A DNA stretch of 64,000 bases, taken from Rossellomorea sp. y25 (GTDB lineage Bacteria; Bacillota; Bacilli; Bacillales; Bacillaceae_B). Location: NCBI RefSeq assembly GCF_038049935.1, contig NZ_CP145886.1:2240501-2304500 (forward strand), in the 5' to 3' direction. Made by a program: the position numbers and the translations under genes. Position 1 is the first letter of the stretch. Every line of letters begins with the position of its first letter. Positions 9,065 to 17,405 of this stretch are shown piece by piece. The notes under the pieces were generated by a model. The model was not told the origin of the DNA. It saw nothing but the letters and a program-made list of their open reading frames with translations, and did not search any database.

Positions 9065-9538
9065 ATGATTACGCGTAACATAAAAGTGAAAGAAATTGGT
9101 GGATTGAACTTAGTAGGGTTTCGAGTCGTATGTCCTGGTGACGAGTACATCATAGAAATCCCAAAAGCTGCTGCTAAATTGAAAGAAAGGGTCGATGAGA
9201 TTCAACATCTTGTAAATAAGCAGATTCAACTAGGTGCGTTTGTAGCAGAGGATGCTACTGTCGATTTGGATGGATACTGGGTAGGGATGGAAGTGGAGAA
9301 GATTGAAGTTATTCCCCCAGGCATGGTGTCATTAACGATTCCTCCCCAAACCTATGTAAGCACCTTTTATCAAGGGACGAATCATGGAATTAGAGATGCA
9401 TATCGTGACATGCATGAATGGGCAGAGATAAACGGATATGCAAGAAGAAGAGATTTATGGCATGTAGAGAGATTTTATCGTTTTGATAATAGTGATCAGG
9501 TTGAAGTGGAATTGTTGGATACAGTTGATTTGAAGTGA
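9065..9538 (+). CDS. GyrI-like / AraC effector-binding domain protein
   Basis: 157 residues forming a single GyrI-like small-molecule-binding domain. Visible features are an N-terminal strand IKVKEIGGLNLVGFRVVCPG, a central GYWVGMEVEKIEVIPPGMVSLTIPP segment (the second repeat, with the usual pattern VPxGxYxxxxxxG), and a C-terminal ERFYRFDNSDQVEVELLDTV. The start follows AAGGAGGTTTAAGAAT. It lies 14 bp after the sigma factor, so it may be a ligand-sensing partner for it. Stand-alone members bind amphiphilic drugs or act as hydrolases on toxins. No DNA-binding domain is present. Confidence 0.75.
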   Translation: MITRNIKVKEIGGLNLVGFRVVCPGDEYIIEIPKAAAKLKERVDEIQHLVNKQIQLGAFVAEDATVDLDGYWVGMEVEKIEVIPPGMVSLTIPPQTYVSTFYQGTNHGIRDAYRDMHEWAEINGYARRRDLWHVERFYRFDNSDQVEVELLDTVDLK

Positions 9539-9547
9539 TTAGATGAC

Positions 9548-9575
9548 TGACTCTGATAGTGGAGTCGTTTTTTTT
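9548..9575 (+). terminator. Probable terminator of the sigma/GyrI operon
   Basis: A short GACTC / GAGTC stem with an eight-base loop followed by a long T run, ten bases after the stop codon. Confidence 0.6.
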
Positions 9576-9905
9576 GATTGGATGTAAGTTGGTAAGGGAT
9601 TTTGTTTTATTCATGTAGAAAAATTGGTTGCAACGCCTTTTAATTTTAAATATGAAAATAAATATCTGCATCTAAATAGTTATAGGCGGGAGTGTGCTAA
9701 TACCTTTGGAGGAATCTCCGTTTAGTGAGAAATTTGCCTGGGTTGAGGACAGGTTTGGTGTGTCATGGCAGTTGAATTTATCGAAGAGAGAGGAATGATT
9801 GGATCCTTACACTAGGTGAGGGAGTGTTTTGTTGATATATTTTTTTTAGAAAAAGAGATAGAATAGGGTTCTGGTATTGTCACTACAAAAGATGGAGGCA
9901 CACAT
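9576..9905. other. Intergenic region upstream of the acetyltransferase
   Basis: About 330 bp with no gene I can support. A T-rich stretch lies at about 9834-9850, and the ribosome site for the next gene is at the 3' end (AGATGGAGGCACACAT). No strong hairpin or repeat is seen. Confidence 0.4.
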
Positions 9906-10478
9906 ATGAAAACTGAAAAACAGAAAATGCTCGATGGAGAATTTTACGAACCATGGGATCCTCAATTAATGGAAGAGAGAAAACAAGCACGTTTTTTAAC
10001 ACGCATGCTTAATCAAACGACAGAAGAAGAAGACGGGGATAGAGTAGTTGCCATAAAAAAATTGTTCGGATCTACTGGGGAAAGCGTTTATTTAGAGCCT
10101 AACTTCAGATGTGATTATGGATATAACATTCACGTGGGCAACCATTTCTTTGCTAATTTTAATTGTGTGATATTAGATGTGTGTGAAGTCCGCATCGGTG
10201 AAAATTGTATGCTCGCACCTGGAGTACATATTTACACAGCGACTCATCCAATGAATCCGGTTGAGAGAAACAAAGGACCGGAATTTGGGAAGCCTGTCAA
10301 AATAGGAGACAACTGCTGGATTGGTGGAGGCGCAATCATTAATCCCGGAGTGACGATAGGTGATAATGTGGTTATAGCTTCAGGCGCTGTTGTGACAAAG
10401 AATGTCCCTTCTAATGTCGTGGTGGGTGGAAATCCTGCCCGTATCATCAAGGAGATTGACTTGGAAGAGAAGAGATAA
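9906..10478 (+). CDS. maa: Maltose/galactoside O-acetyltransferase-like (left-handed beta-helix)
   Basis: 190 residues, the normal length for the Maa/LacA family, which moves acetyl from acetyl-CoA to a sugar hydroxyl. The N-terminal helical cap ([23 protein letters not shown]) is the family signature. It is followed by hexapeptide repeats of the left-handed beta-helix, with [10 protein letters not shown] carrying the catalytic histidine, then [22 protein letters not shown] and NPARIIKEI at the end. The start follows GATGGAGGCACACAT. It is monocistronic and cytoplasmic. The physiological substrate is unclear, as for most Maa proteins. Confidence 0.85.
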   Translation: MKTEKQKMLDGEFYEPWDPQLMEERKQARFLTRMLNQTTEEEDGDRVVAIKKLFGSTGESVYLEPNFRCDYGYNIHVGNHFFANFNCVILDVCEVRIGENCMLAPGVHIYTATHPMNPVERNKGPEFGKPVKIGDNCWIGGGAIINPGVTIGDNVVIASGAVVTKNVPSNVVVGGNPARIIKEIDLEEKR

Positions 10479-10501
10479 GCGTATTTATAAAGCAGAGTAA
10501 A

Positions 10502-10529
10502 GCAGCTGGAATCAATCTATCCCAGCTGC
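10502..10529. terminator. Hairpin between the convergent maa and secreted-protein genes
   Basis: GCAGCTGG / CCAGCTGC stem with a 12-base loop. There is no good T run on either side, so its role as a terminator is only possible. Confidence 0.4.
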
Positions 10530-10534
10530 CATGA

Positions 10535-11170
10535 TTAGAACTTCTCTGGAAACTGCTTGACAATTCCGCCCGATAGGACATCAGCCAGGTGAAGAATATG
10601 TGCTTTCCCTTTATCAAAGCTTGTTATGTTTCCTTTCCAGTCTTTCTTGATTCGTGCAATCGCTTCATCGGTGACGAATTGCAAGTGCATATATAACAGG
10701 TCTTTAAGCGCATTTTCAGACCAGTAAGGATTTGCTTTTGCTAAGAATCCTGCAATGTCATCTGCATTTTGATACCATTCTTTGTTAAATTTCTCCACTT
10801 CTGCTTGCTTTCCATTTTTAGCAGCATCAACGATTTTTCCTGCCAATACAATATGCTCGGTCAACAAATCAGCTAGCTTATTCCCAGCCTCTTCACCATA
10901 ATAAGGTTTAATTGCATTTCCGATGTCTTTCTGATTTTGAAGTAATCTTGCAAGAACCACATCTTGATCCTCTAATTCATCAACGGCACTAATAATATAA
11001 TTCCTGGTATAGATAACATGATCGTTCCATAAAATTCTAATGTCTTCTTTTGCTTTCATGCTGGCTTCACTCACACATTCAGCCTGCTTTGCTTCAGCTG
11101 AAGCACCGATCCCAGGGAAGTAAGAAAGAGTGATCATCACAACCATTACAAGAAATCCAATCTTTTTCAT
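10535..11170 (-). CDS. Secreted helical protein of unknown function
   Basis: 211 residues from an ATG (11170) well placed after GGAGG; the upstream ATG at 11188 lies before that ribosome site. A signal peptide is clear (MKKIGFLVMVVMITLSYFPGIGASAEA, cut near ASAEA). The mature part is entirely helical and charged. It includes ILWNDHVIYTRNYIISAVD, QKDIGNAIKPYYGEEAGNKL and LLTEHIVLAGKIVDAAKNG, and later LHLADVLSGGIVKQFPEKF. I recall similar unnamed exported proteins in Bacillus but no known function. The pattern of helices with conserved His, Tyr and Glu suggests a bundle. It is monocistronic. Confidence 0.75.
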   Translation of the reverse strand: MKKIGFLVMVVMITLSYFPGIGASAEAKQAECVSEASMKAKEDIRILWNDHVIYTRNYIISAVDELEDQDVVLARLLQNQKDIGNAIKPYYGEEAGNKLADLLTEHIVLAGKIVDAAKNGKQAEVEKFNKEWYQNADDIAGFLAKANPYWSENALKDLLYMHLQFVTDEAIARIKKDWKGNITSFDKGKAHILHLADVLSGGIVKQFPEKF

Positions 11171-11502
11171 TAAAAAACCTCCATTCATTTAGCTTTGCCC
11201 CATTATTATTTACTTCTTTTCCCCATTCACTCATAAAAACTCAATCGGAAAAATATGTTAATTTAAAAATTGAGAGGGACGGACCTTGAATCTTCAAACG
11301 TACGAAACCTACATTTACGCTTAGGGAGCAGGTGAGGTGTAGTTGAAAAGAGGGAGGTAAGTGGCATGTCGGCAAACCTCTCACTTTTTGGATGCGCAAT
11401 ACATTGGGAAAAATAAAAAGGGCTGCCAATTTTCAAAAAAACCGTTGCTTGTCCTCACCAAATAGCCTTTTTCGACATAAAGTGTTCTATGGAGGTGATG
11501 CT

Positions 11503-11673
11503 TTGGCAAGAAAATTACTAGAATATCTTTTTATCAGGACCTCAGATACACATGCCAAGATTGACTTGGGATCTCCTTCCCTCTCAAATATGCACGTTGC
11601 ACAGTTCGGGGTTACTCTTCGACCCCTCGTTAAGCAAGAGAACAATGGTTATAAGATCAACAGTCCATACTGA
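11503..11673 (+). CDS. Possible small protein (56 aa), unknown
   Basis: A TTG codon follows ATGGAGGTGATGC with normal spacing and opens 56 codons, beginning MARKLLEYLFIRTSD. The product is basic with no membrane segment and no recognisable family. A terminator lies about 150 bp downstream. It is listed because of the strong ribosome site only. It may equally be a gene remnant. Confidence 0.25.
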   Translation: MARKLLEYLFIRTSDTHAKIDLGSPSLSNMHVAQFGVTLRPLVKQENNGYKINSPY

Positions 11674-11820
11674 AAAAATGAAGCGAGCACCAGTATGAAA
11701 CTCCGCCGATCAATAAGTCAATGATGATGAATAAAGTGAATAAGAACGTGTTTACAGAAATACAATAGAGATAAAAATCTAAGCCCCATAAGAAAGTCAC
11801 CTCCATTTGATATAGATAAA

Positions 11821-11858
11821 AAAGAGTTTCCTGATGTTGAACAGGGAACTCTTTTTTT
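11821..11858. terminator. Strong bidirectional hairpin terminator upstream of cwlC
   Basis: A 13-bp stem (11821-11833 with 11842-11854, one G-U pair) flanked by an A run on the left and a T run on the right, so it could stop transcription in both directions. It isolates cwlC from the region upstream. Confidence 0.75.
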
Positions 11859-11949
11859 CACAATGAGGTGATCATACACCTTGAAAATCCAATCAGGCTA
11901 GTCCTTCCGTGAATATAGTACTATATATCTAATTTTAGGAGGAATTAAA

Positions 11950-12789
11950 GTGAAAACACTTATGATTGATCCCGGACATGGAGGATTGGATCCTGGTGCT
12001 ACTTATAGAGGGTTTGAAGAGAAAGTCTTCAATCTATTGACAGCCCGACTTGTACAAAACTATTTAATGGAAAATTATAAAGTGAATATCATTATGACTA
12101 GAACAGAAGACAAAACGCTATCCTTATCAGATCGTTCTACACTTGCTAATGTCTCAAAGCCCGATTTCTTCCTATCTATTCATCATAATGCTGGTGGTGG
12201 AAGCGGCTTTGAAAGTTATGTTTATAGTGGCAGCGTACCAGCTCAAACCTTTATTTATCAGAATATAATTCATGATGCAGTAATGACTGCAATTAAGCCT
12301 TTCAATGTGGTGGACAGAGGGAAAAAGAGAGACAATTTTCATGTATTGAGGGAAACGAACATGCTATCCTTACTGGTGGAGGTTCTTTTTGTAGACAATC
12401 CAAGAGATATCTCATTATTGAACAATTCTGAATTTAGAAATGCCGTTGCTGTGGCCATTGCACGTGGTATCGCGAAGGCATTAGAATTACCGCCAAAATC
12501 GGATAATAAAAAGTCTCTATTTAAGGTGATCGCTGGTTCTTTTACGGAAAGAAAAAATGCAGAAAACAGAGTGAATGAGCTTAAAAAAAATTCCATTGAA
12601 TCGGTTATCGACATTCTATCAGAATCCAGTAATACCTACTATCGAGTACAGGCCGGTGCTTTTGCAATCAGGGATAATGCTGAAAGCCAAGTGGCTAAAT
12701 TGAAAATGTTTGGAATCGATTCATTTATTAGTGTTGAGGTGGTAAGTACTAATTTACCCCTGACTCAACCAAAAGAAACTGATTCTTAA
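11950..12789 (+). CDS. cwlC: N-acetylmuramoyl-L-alanine amidase with SPOR domain (CwlC type)
   Basis: 279 residues with two parts. Residues 1-175 are an Amidase_3 zinc amidase: DPGHGG (H10), E24 in GFEEKVFNL, SIHHNA (H78) and the catalytic Glu144 in LLVEVLF. Residues ~189-270 hold two SPOR repeats, FKVIAGSFTERKNAENRVNE and YYRVQAGAFAIRDNAESQV. There is no signal peptide. This matches B. subtilis CwlC, which is made late in the mother cell and breaks the mother-cell wall by cutting the bond between MurNAc and L-Ala. The start follows TTTTAGGAGGAATTAAA. GAATATAGTA about 25 bases upstream resembles a sigma-K -10 box but is not certain. Confidence 0.85.
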   Translation: MKTLMIDPGHGGLDPGATYRGFEEKVFNLLTARLVQNYLMENYKVNIIMTRTEDKTLSLSDRSTLANVSKPDFFLSIHHNAGGGSGFESYVYSGSVPAQTFIYQNIIHDAVMTAIKPFNVVDRGKKRDNFHVLRETNMLSLLVEVLFVDNPRDISLLNNSEFRNAVAVAIARGIAKALELPPKSDNKKSLFKVIAGSFTERKNAENRVNELKKNSIESVIDILSESSNTYYRVQAGAFAIRDNAESQVAKLKMFGIDSFISVEVVSTNLPLTQPKETDS

Positions 12790-12899
12790 GAGTCTCTTTA
12801 AAGTCAGGCATCAATAATCTGCTCAATAATACATTGGAAGATATTAATAATTCCTGAACTTCCCGCTAATAATAATTATACGTTCGGGAGGTGAATCTT

Positions 12900-13214
12900 A
12901 TGGTTGAAAAAAGTTTTGAACAAATTTACGAGGAATACAAACAGCAAGGTAAATTTCAAGCTAAAGTAGAAATGGCTCAGGAGCTGGCATCTGGCGCGGA
13001 ACAGATTGTAGCCGTTCGCCGAAATGCGGAAGACGATCTCATCGCTTTTAAAACCGAAAGTGGGAGAGAGCTTGATTATATCACTGCACTCGAAGAAGCA
13101 AAGTCAGGAAAACTGGCTCATGTAGATGTGATTCATCGATATGGAAGAGATGTTCTTCGCAGTGAACCTGACGGCCTGAAAGAGAATAACCTTAGTGAAC
13201 TTCCTTCTTTTTAA
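12900..13214 (+). CDS. DUF3892-like protein
   Basis: 104 residues from the ATG at 12900, eight bases after GGGAGG; the in-frame GTG at 12891 overlaps that site. The second half has the DUF3892 pattern: IVAVRRNAEDDLIAFKTES, then GRELDYITALEEAKSGKLAHVDVI, RYGRDVLRSEPDGLKENNL and a final LPSF. This family of small Bacillus proteins has no established role. The N-terminal ~40 residues are a charged helix. The gene is monocistronic and ends in a very strong terminator. Confidence 0.7.
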   Translation: MVEKSFEQIYEEYKQQGKFQAKVEMAQELASGAEQIVAVRRNAEDDLIAFKTESGRELDYITALEEAKSGKLAHVDVIHRYGRDVLRSEPDGLKENNLSELPSF

Positions 13215-13220
13215 AAAGTA

Positions 13221-13270
13221 TAAAATCGAGCATAAAACCAGGGTTGGTTTTATGCTCGATTTTATTATTA
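13221..13270. terminator. Strong bidirectional terminator after the DUF3892 gene
   Basis: A perfect 19-bp stem (13221-13239 with 13246-13264) and a six-base loop, with A/T-rich flanks on both sides. Confidence 0.9.
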
Positions 13271-13478
13271 GGGAAATGCTTTATCAATTAACACCATAAT
13301 GAATAAATCCTATTTCCACCTTCAATCTTGTACCCTCAATAAATGCTATATCATTCGTTCCCGTTCAACAAAAAATTGCTTCATAACCTTATAATGGCTC
13401 GTTTCTACCAATGAAGATTCGAATATATGTCTGAGAAGATAAAGACATAATGTCCCGGCATAATTAAAATCCGGGTAC
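13271..13478. other. Intergenic, nothing recognised
   Basis: About 210 bp between two terminators. I see no reading frame with a ribosome site and no repeat. A small CCCGG / CCGGG hairpin lies near 13454-13475. Confidence 0.3.
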
Positions 13479-13511
13479 AAAAAAATGCCATCACGATTTA
13501 CGTAATGGCAT
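13479..13511 (-). terminator. Terminator of the YkuJ-like gene
   Basis: ATGCCAT / ATGGCAT stem extended by ACG/CGT after one mismatch, followed on the minus strand by a T run. Confidence 0.75.
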
Positions 13512-13525
13512 CCCATTTTATAACC

Positions 13526-13762
13526 TTATCTTGAAGGTTCGAGAAGAACAACACTTTCTATGGTTGTAGCCAAAAGGCTGAGGTCTGTAAATTCTTCAAC
13601 TTTCATTGAATCAACATATGTGATTTGAAAGCATTCCTTGTCCAAATGGTAGGTAACGGTCATAACAGGTGAGTGATCATGACTTGAAATCGTATGAACA
13701 ATCTCACTATCCTTGAATTCCTTAAGAGTATTGAGCATGGTTACGATATTTTCTAGTGACAT
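13526..13762 (-). CDS. YkuJ-like (DUF1797) small protein
   Basis: 78 residues. Size and layout resemble YkuJ of B. subtilis: an N-terminal helix (LENIVTMLNTLKEFK), then strands with VMTVTYHLDKECFQITYVD, and a C-terminal helix LSLLATTIESVVLL. YkuJ has a known fold but no known function. The start follows GGGAGACATGTTAT. It is monocistronic with its own terminator. The family call rests on pattern likeness only. Confidence 0.55.
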   Translation of the reverse strand: MSLENIVTMLNTLKEFKDSEIVHTISSHDHSPVMTVTYHLDKECFQITYVDSMKVEEFTDLSLLATTIESVVLLEPSR

Positions 13763-13967
13763 ATAACATGTCTCCCTTCTACTTGCTCGAGGGATTGACT
13801 AAATACAGTCTCGTAGACCCAATGAAATTTAAGTATAACACATAAACGTATAAATAGAAACACTTGTTCTTAAAATCAGTGGAAATGAGCTCTTCGTCAC
13901 AGAGATCATACGTATACCTCCTTTTTTGACGTCATATGATGTAAGAAAAAGGGAGGTGGGTGATGAG

Positions 13968-15443
13968 ATGGTAAATCAACTTTCAAGAGATGATCCCTAC
14001 AAATTGAACTATCCAGACGATATGCTGGCCATTATCCGGAAAGGATTAAATCCAACTAAGTCTAAAAAAGTGATAATCGTTGGAGCAGGAATGAGTGGTT
14101 TAGTCGCTGCTTCTCTACTGAAAAAAGCCGGGCATGACGTAACGATTTTAGAAGGAAATAAACGAATCGGCGGCAGGGTATATACTGTTCGCAAGCCATT
14201 CACACCCGGTAATTATTTGGACCTGGGAGCTATGAGGATCCCCGATAACCACAAATTAGTGTTCGAATATATAAGAAAATTCAACCTGCCCTTTCAAGAA
14301 TTCATCAATAGTTCTCCAAGAGATTTACTATTAGTAAACAATATCCTAACAACAAGAGAACAATACGAAAAAAACCCCGACATTATACAGTATCCTTTAC
14401 CAGAAGGTGAACAGGGAAGAACAGCTTCGGAATTGTTTATTGAAGCGACCAAGCCCTTTATGGATTTATATAATAAAAGTGATCATGAAGAACAGGAAAA
14501 ATTAATTAAACAATACTCTGGTTATTCTATGGGACAATTTTTAGCAAACAATCCATTTGGTAAATCATTATCCGTAAATGCAATTCGAAAAATCAATGTT
14601 ATTCTCGGGATAGAAGGGTTCCCTGAGTTCTCGTTCGTCGATATATTAAAAGACATCATTTTCCCTATATTCAGGAAAGAAACCAAATTTTATCAAATAA
14701 CAGGAGGTAACGACCACTTACCTTACGGATTTGTTCAAGAACTTGGGTCACACATTCTACTGAATCAAAAAGTGACCCACATTATTCAATCCAATAGAGG
14801 AGTAAGTGTTCGATCAAGAGATTCCATTGACGGATTGGTGCGTGAATACAATGCCGATTATGTCATCGTAACCGTACCATTTACTGTCTTTCAGTTTATC
14901 GAGGTCGTACCTTATAATTCAATATCCTTTAAAAAGTGGCAGGCGATTCGGGAAGTAACGAATGTTCCAGCCGTGAAAATAGGAATTGAATTTCGTCGTC
15001 GCTTCTGGGAAGACTTGAACTACGGAAACATCGTGTCAGATCTTCCCACCCGCTTTACGTATATGCCAAGTCACGACAGAGGCAGCAACAAACCAGGGGT
15101 CATGTTAGCGAGTTACAGCTGGGGCCAGAATGCACTCTTATGGAACAGCAAACCAAAAGAAGAAATCATCAAAGAGGTTTTAGAAGACCTTTCTAAAGTA
15201 TATGGTGAACAAGTGTATACTGAAATACTGAATTATGTAGTTTACAACTGGAGTAAAAATCCATTCTCGGCTGGATGTTTTACCCTTTATACCCCTGGTC
15301 AGGCAAGTGATATTGGGGATTATATTAAGATACCTGAAGGCAGAATTCATTTTGCTGGAGAGCACACTTCCTCCTTTCATGGTTGGATGGAAGGGGCGGT
15401 TGAGTCGGGGGTGAGGGCAGCCAATGAAGTGAATAGCAGATAA
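13968..15443 (+). CDS. yobN: Flavin monoamine oxidase / L-amino-acid oxidase (YobN-like)
   Basis: About 491 residues of the flavin amine oxidase family, which oxidises amines or amino acids with FAD and releases H2O2. The dinucleotide motif VIIVGAGMSGLVAASLLKKA is near residue 40, followed by ILEGNKRIGGRVYTVRKPF. The second conserved block DLGAMRIPDNHKLV follows. The C-terminal FAD motif IHFAGEHTSSFHGWMEGAVE is intact. The long N-terminal lead (DDPYKLNYPDDMLAIIRKGL) resembles YobN and snake-venom-type L-amino-acid oxidases. The ATG at 13968 is chosen because GGGAGG lies 11 bases before it. It is monocistronic, with a strong terminator after it. The substrate is unknown. Confidence 0.8.
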   Translation: MVNQLSRDDPYKLNYPDDMLAIIRKGLNPTKSKKVIIVGAGMSGLVAASLLKKAGHDVTILEGNKRIGGRVYTVRKPFTPGNYLDLGAMRIPDNHKLVFEYIRKFNLPFQEFINSSPRDLLLVNNILTTREQYEKNPDIIQYPLPEGEQGRTASELFIEATKPFMDLYNKSDHEEQEKLIKQYSGYSMGQFLANNPFGKSLSVNAIRKINVILGIEGFPEFSFVDILKDIIFPIFRKETKFYQITGGNDHLPYGFVQELGSHILLNQKVTHIIQSNRGVSVRSRDSIDGLVREYNADYVIVTVPFTVFQFIEVVPYNSISFKKWQAIREVTNVPAVKIGIEFRRRFWEDLNYGNIVSDLPTRFTYMPSHDRGSNKPGVMLASYSWGQNALLWNSKPKEEIIKEVLEDLSKVYGEQVYTEILNYVVYNWSKNPFSAGCFTLYTPGQASDIGDYIKIPEGRIHFAGEHTSSFHGWMEGAVESGVRAANEVNSR

Positions 15444-15449
15444 GGATTT

Positions 15450-15480
15450 AACGCATGAGATTACTCATGCGTTTGTTTTT
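15450..15480 (+). terminator. Terminator of the amine oxidase gene
   Basis: A 10-bp perfect stem AACGCATGAG / CTCATGCGTT with a four-base loop, then TTGTTTTT. Confidence 0.9.
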
Positions 15481-15581
15481 ATAGGAAACTTTTAATAGAG
15501 AATAAAAAATCAATCATATTTTATTGGAAAACAATAAATCTCATTATATAATTTAGAAAAACATGGTATCAGAGGTGTGTT

Positions 15582-16055
15582 ATGAAACGAGGAACGACGA
15601 CTTTTTTAAAAGGGGCAGTAATGGCAGTAGGAGCGATTGTATTCATCCTTTGTGTTGTCTGGTTGCCAACCATGGCAAAGCATTCTGCTGATCTATTTCC
15701 CGAATTCGCTTATTTGAAATGGCCGATTCTAATAGGGGTATACTTAACAGCGGTTCCATTTAATTTAGCGCTGTATCAAGCTTTTAAGCTTTTAAAGTAT
15801 ATTGAAGAGAACGCTTTTTCAGCGAAAGCAATAGTGGCTCTTCACCGAATAAAACTGAATGCCTTACTAATCACTGCCATTTATGTGGCAGGTATAGTGT
15901 TTCTATTAATCCAAAATGCTCTACATCCTGGTATTGCCATGGTAGGGATCATCATTAGTTTTGCGTCTGTAACCATTTCGATTTTCGCAGCAGTCCTTCA
16001 AGAATTACTGCGAAATGCACTTAAACTTAAATCTGAAAATGATTTCACGGTATAA
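15582..16055 (+). CDS. DUF2975 membrane protein (YoaS-like)
   Basis: 157 residues with four membrane segments: GAVMAVGAIVFILCVVWLP, LKWPILIGVYLTAVPFNLAL, LNALLITAIYVAGIVFLLI and GIAMVGIIISFASVTISIFA. The loop ALYQAFKLLKYIEENAFSAKAIVALHRIK is the family signature. DUF2975 genes are normally followed by a small Xre-family regulator (YozG in B. subtilis); here none follows, which is unusual. The start follows AGAGGTGTGTT. Function is unknown. The next gene, spoIIP, begins about 100 bp later and is probably separate. Confidence 0.75.
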   Translation: MKRGTTTFLKGAVMAVGAIVFILCVVWLPTMAKHSADLFPEFAYLKWPILIGVYLTAVPFNLALYQAFKLLKYIEENAFSAKAIVALHRIKLNALLITAIYVAGIVFLLIQNALHPGIAMVGIIISFASVTISIFAAVLQELLRNALKLKSENDFTV

Positions 16056-16153
16056 GGTGAAGTAGGAAATCCGACCGAATCCCTGAAAAAACCTTCTACT
16101 CTATCAACCTCCTGCATAAAGTTAACTATTAAATACTTTATATAGGGGTACTG

Positions 16154-17320
16154 ATGATGTCGTATAAGTCTCGAAACAACAATAGCTTAGTCCCACTAGT
16201 ATTCGTCTCTATGAAGGCCATCATTCGGGTAGTATTGATCGGTATTGTCCTCATGTATTTGACCGTATGGTTGATCTCGTCAACAGCGATTAAATTGAGA
16301 GTGGATAGTTTATTGTATTCATCGGTGTCTGAACTCGTCCCGAAGGAAACGTTTCTCATGCTGCTGTCACAGGAAATGACTGGACTCCGGGTCACTAATG
16401 AATCAGCATTAAACAATGATTTTGATTGGTTAGAGAGCGTCACGAACGTATCACTACTTGATCCACGAAGTTTATTTGGACGGGAAATCCCAGGGATAGA
16501 AAATTATCACACTCATATAGCAGTTGCAGGGAAAGGGACGGACATTACGAACCTTCCGAACGAATCGCCGGCGCCAACAGAAGATCAGTTGAAAGATCAA
16601 GAAATTGACCAGAGTCAAATCGATCAAGCAAACAACAACTCAGGAGACGGTATTCAGGAAATCGATGAAAAATCCGTCTTCATTTATCATTCCCACAGCT
16701 GGGAAGCCTTTAGTCCACTGATTAAAAACAACGACTCTAAAGATCCGGCGAGTACAAATGAGAAGGTTAATGTCATTGCTGTTGGATCAAAGTTGAAGCA
16801 AGAGCTTGAATCAAGAGGAATTGGTGCGGTTCAAGATAAGACGGATGTAAATAAAGCACTTAAAGATAAGTCATGGACGTATTTCGAATCGTATCAATTA
16901 TCTAGGGGACTGGTCCAGGAAGCCATCGCTCAAGACAATGACCTAACCTACCTGATCGATATCCACCGGGATTCCCAGCCAAGAAACATCACAACCAAAA
17001 CCATTAACGGCAAAAACTATGCCCGCTTATTTTTTATTGTAGGAAAAGAAAACAAAAACTTCGAAAAGAACCTGAAAATCGCTAAAGAATTAAATGCTAA
17101 ATTAGAAGAAAAGTATCCTGGCATCAGCCGCGGAGTCTTTATCAAAACAAGAGCAGAAGGTAACGGGGTTTACAATCAGGACCTAACTGAGAGAGCCATG
17201 CTTCTTGAGTTTGGCGGAGTGGAAAATAATTTAGTAGAATTGTATAACTCAACAGAAGCATTTGCGGAGATCTTTGCAGAATATTACAAGAAGGATGCTG
17301 TCGAGGTGAATGCACAATAA
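16154..17320 (+). CDS. spoIIP: Stage II sporulation protein P (SpoIIP) paralog
   Basis: 388 residues. An N-terminal membrane anchor (IIRVVLIGIVLMYLTVWLI, about 23-41) is followed by a long linker (110-170, acidic and Q-rich) and the SpoIIP catalytic domain. VFIYHSHSWEAF (H179, H181), DIHRDSQPR (H271, R272, D273) and LLEFGGVENN (Glu352) are the zinc and catalytic residues of this amidase/endopeptidase. In B. subtilis SpoIIP works with SpoIID and SpoIIM to thin septal peptidoglycan and drive engulfment. The canonical gene lies next to gpr; here neither gpr nor lepA is present, so this is probably an extra copy. ATG codons at 16154 and 16157 are both possible starts after GGGG. Confidence 0.85.
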   Translation: MMSYKSRNNNSLVPLVFVSMKAIIRVVLIGIVLMYLTVWLISSTAIKLRVDSLLYSSVSELVPKETFLMLLSQEMTGLRVTNESALNNDFDWLESVTNVSLLDPRSLFGREIPGIENYHTHIAVAGKGTDITNLPNESPAPTEDQLKDQEIDQSQIDQANNNSGDGIQEIDEKSVFIYHSHSWEAFSPLIKNNDSKDPASTNEKVNVIAVGSKLKQELESRGIGAVQDKTDVNKALKDKSWTYFESYQLSRGLVQEAIAQDNDLTYLIDIHRDSQPRNITTKTINGKNYARLFFIVGKENKNFEKNLKIAKELNAKLEEKYPGISRGVFIKTRAEGNGVYNQDLTERAMLLEFGGVENNLVELYNSTEAFAEIFAEYYKKDAVEVNAQ

Positions 17321-17332
17321 GTAATGGGGGAG

Positions 17333-17368
17333 AAAGGACGTGTACCATGTGGTGGACGTCTTTTTTTT
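17333..17368 (+). terminator. Terminator of spoIIP
   Basis: GACGT / ACGTC stem with a 14-base loop followed by eight T residues, about 16 bases after the stop. Confidence 0.65.
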
Positions 17369-17405
17369 CAGTTCCGGAGGAGAGTGGTTTCCGTAACTGT
17401 GACAA

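Larger units (their letters stand above)
11171..11949. other. Long intergenic region with several short SD-led reading frames
   Basis: This 780-bp stretch has no normal gene. Three short frames have good ribosome sites: a 16-codon plus frame starting at 11366, the 56-codon plus frame listed separately, and a 23-codon minus frame (11718-11789) after GGAGGTGA. A terminator lies at 11821-11858. The region could hold small peptides or decayed genes. Confidence 0.35.
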
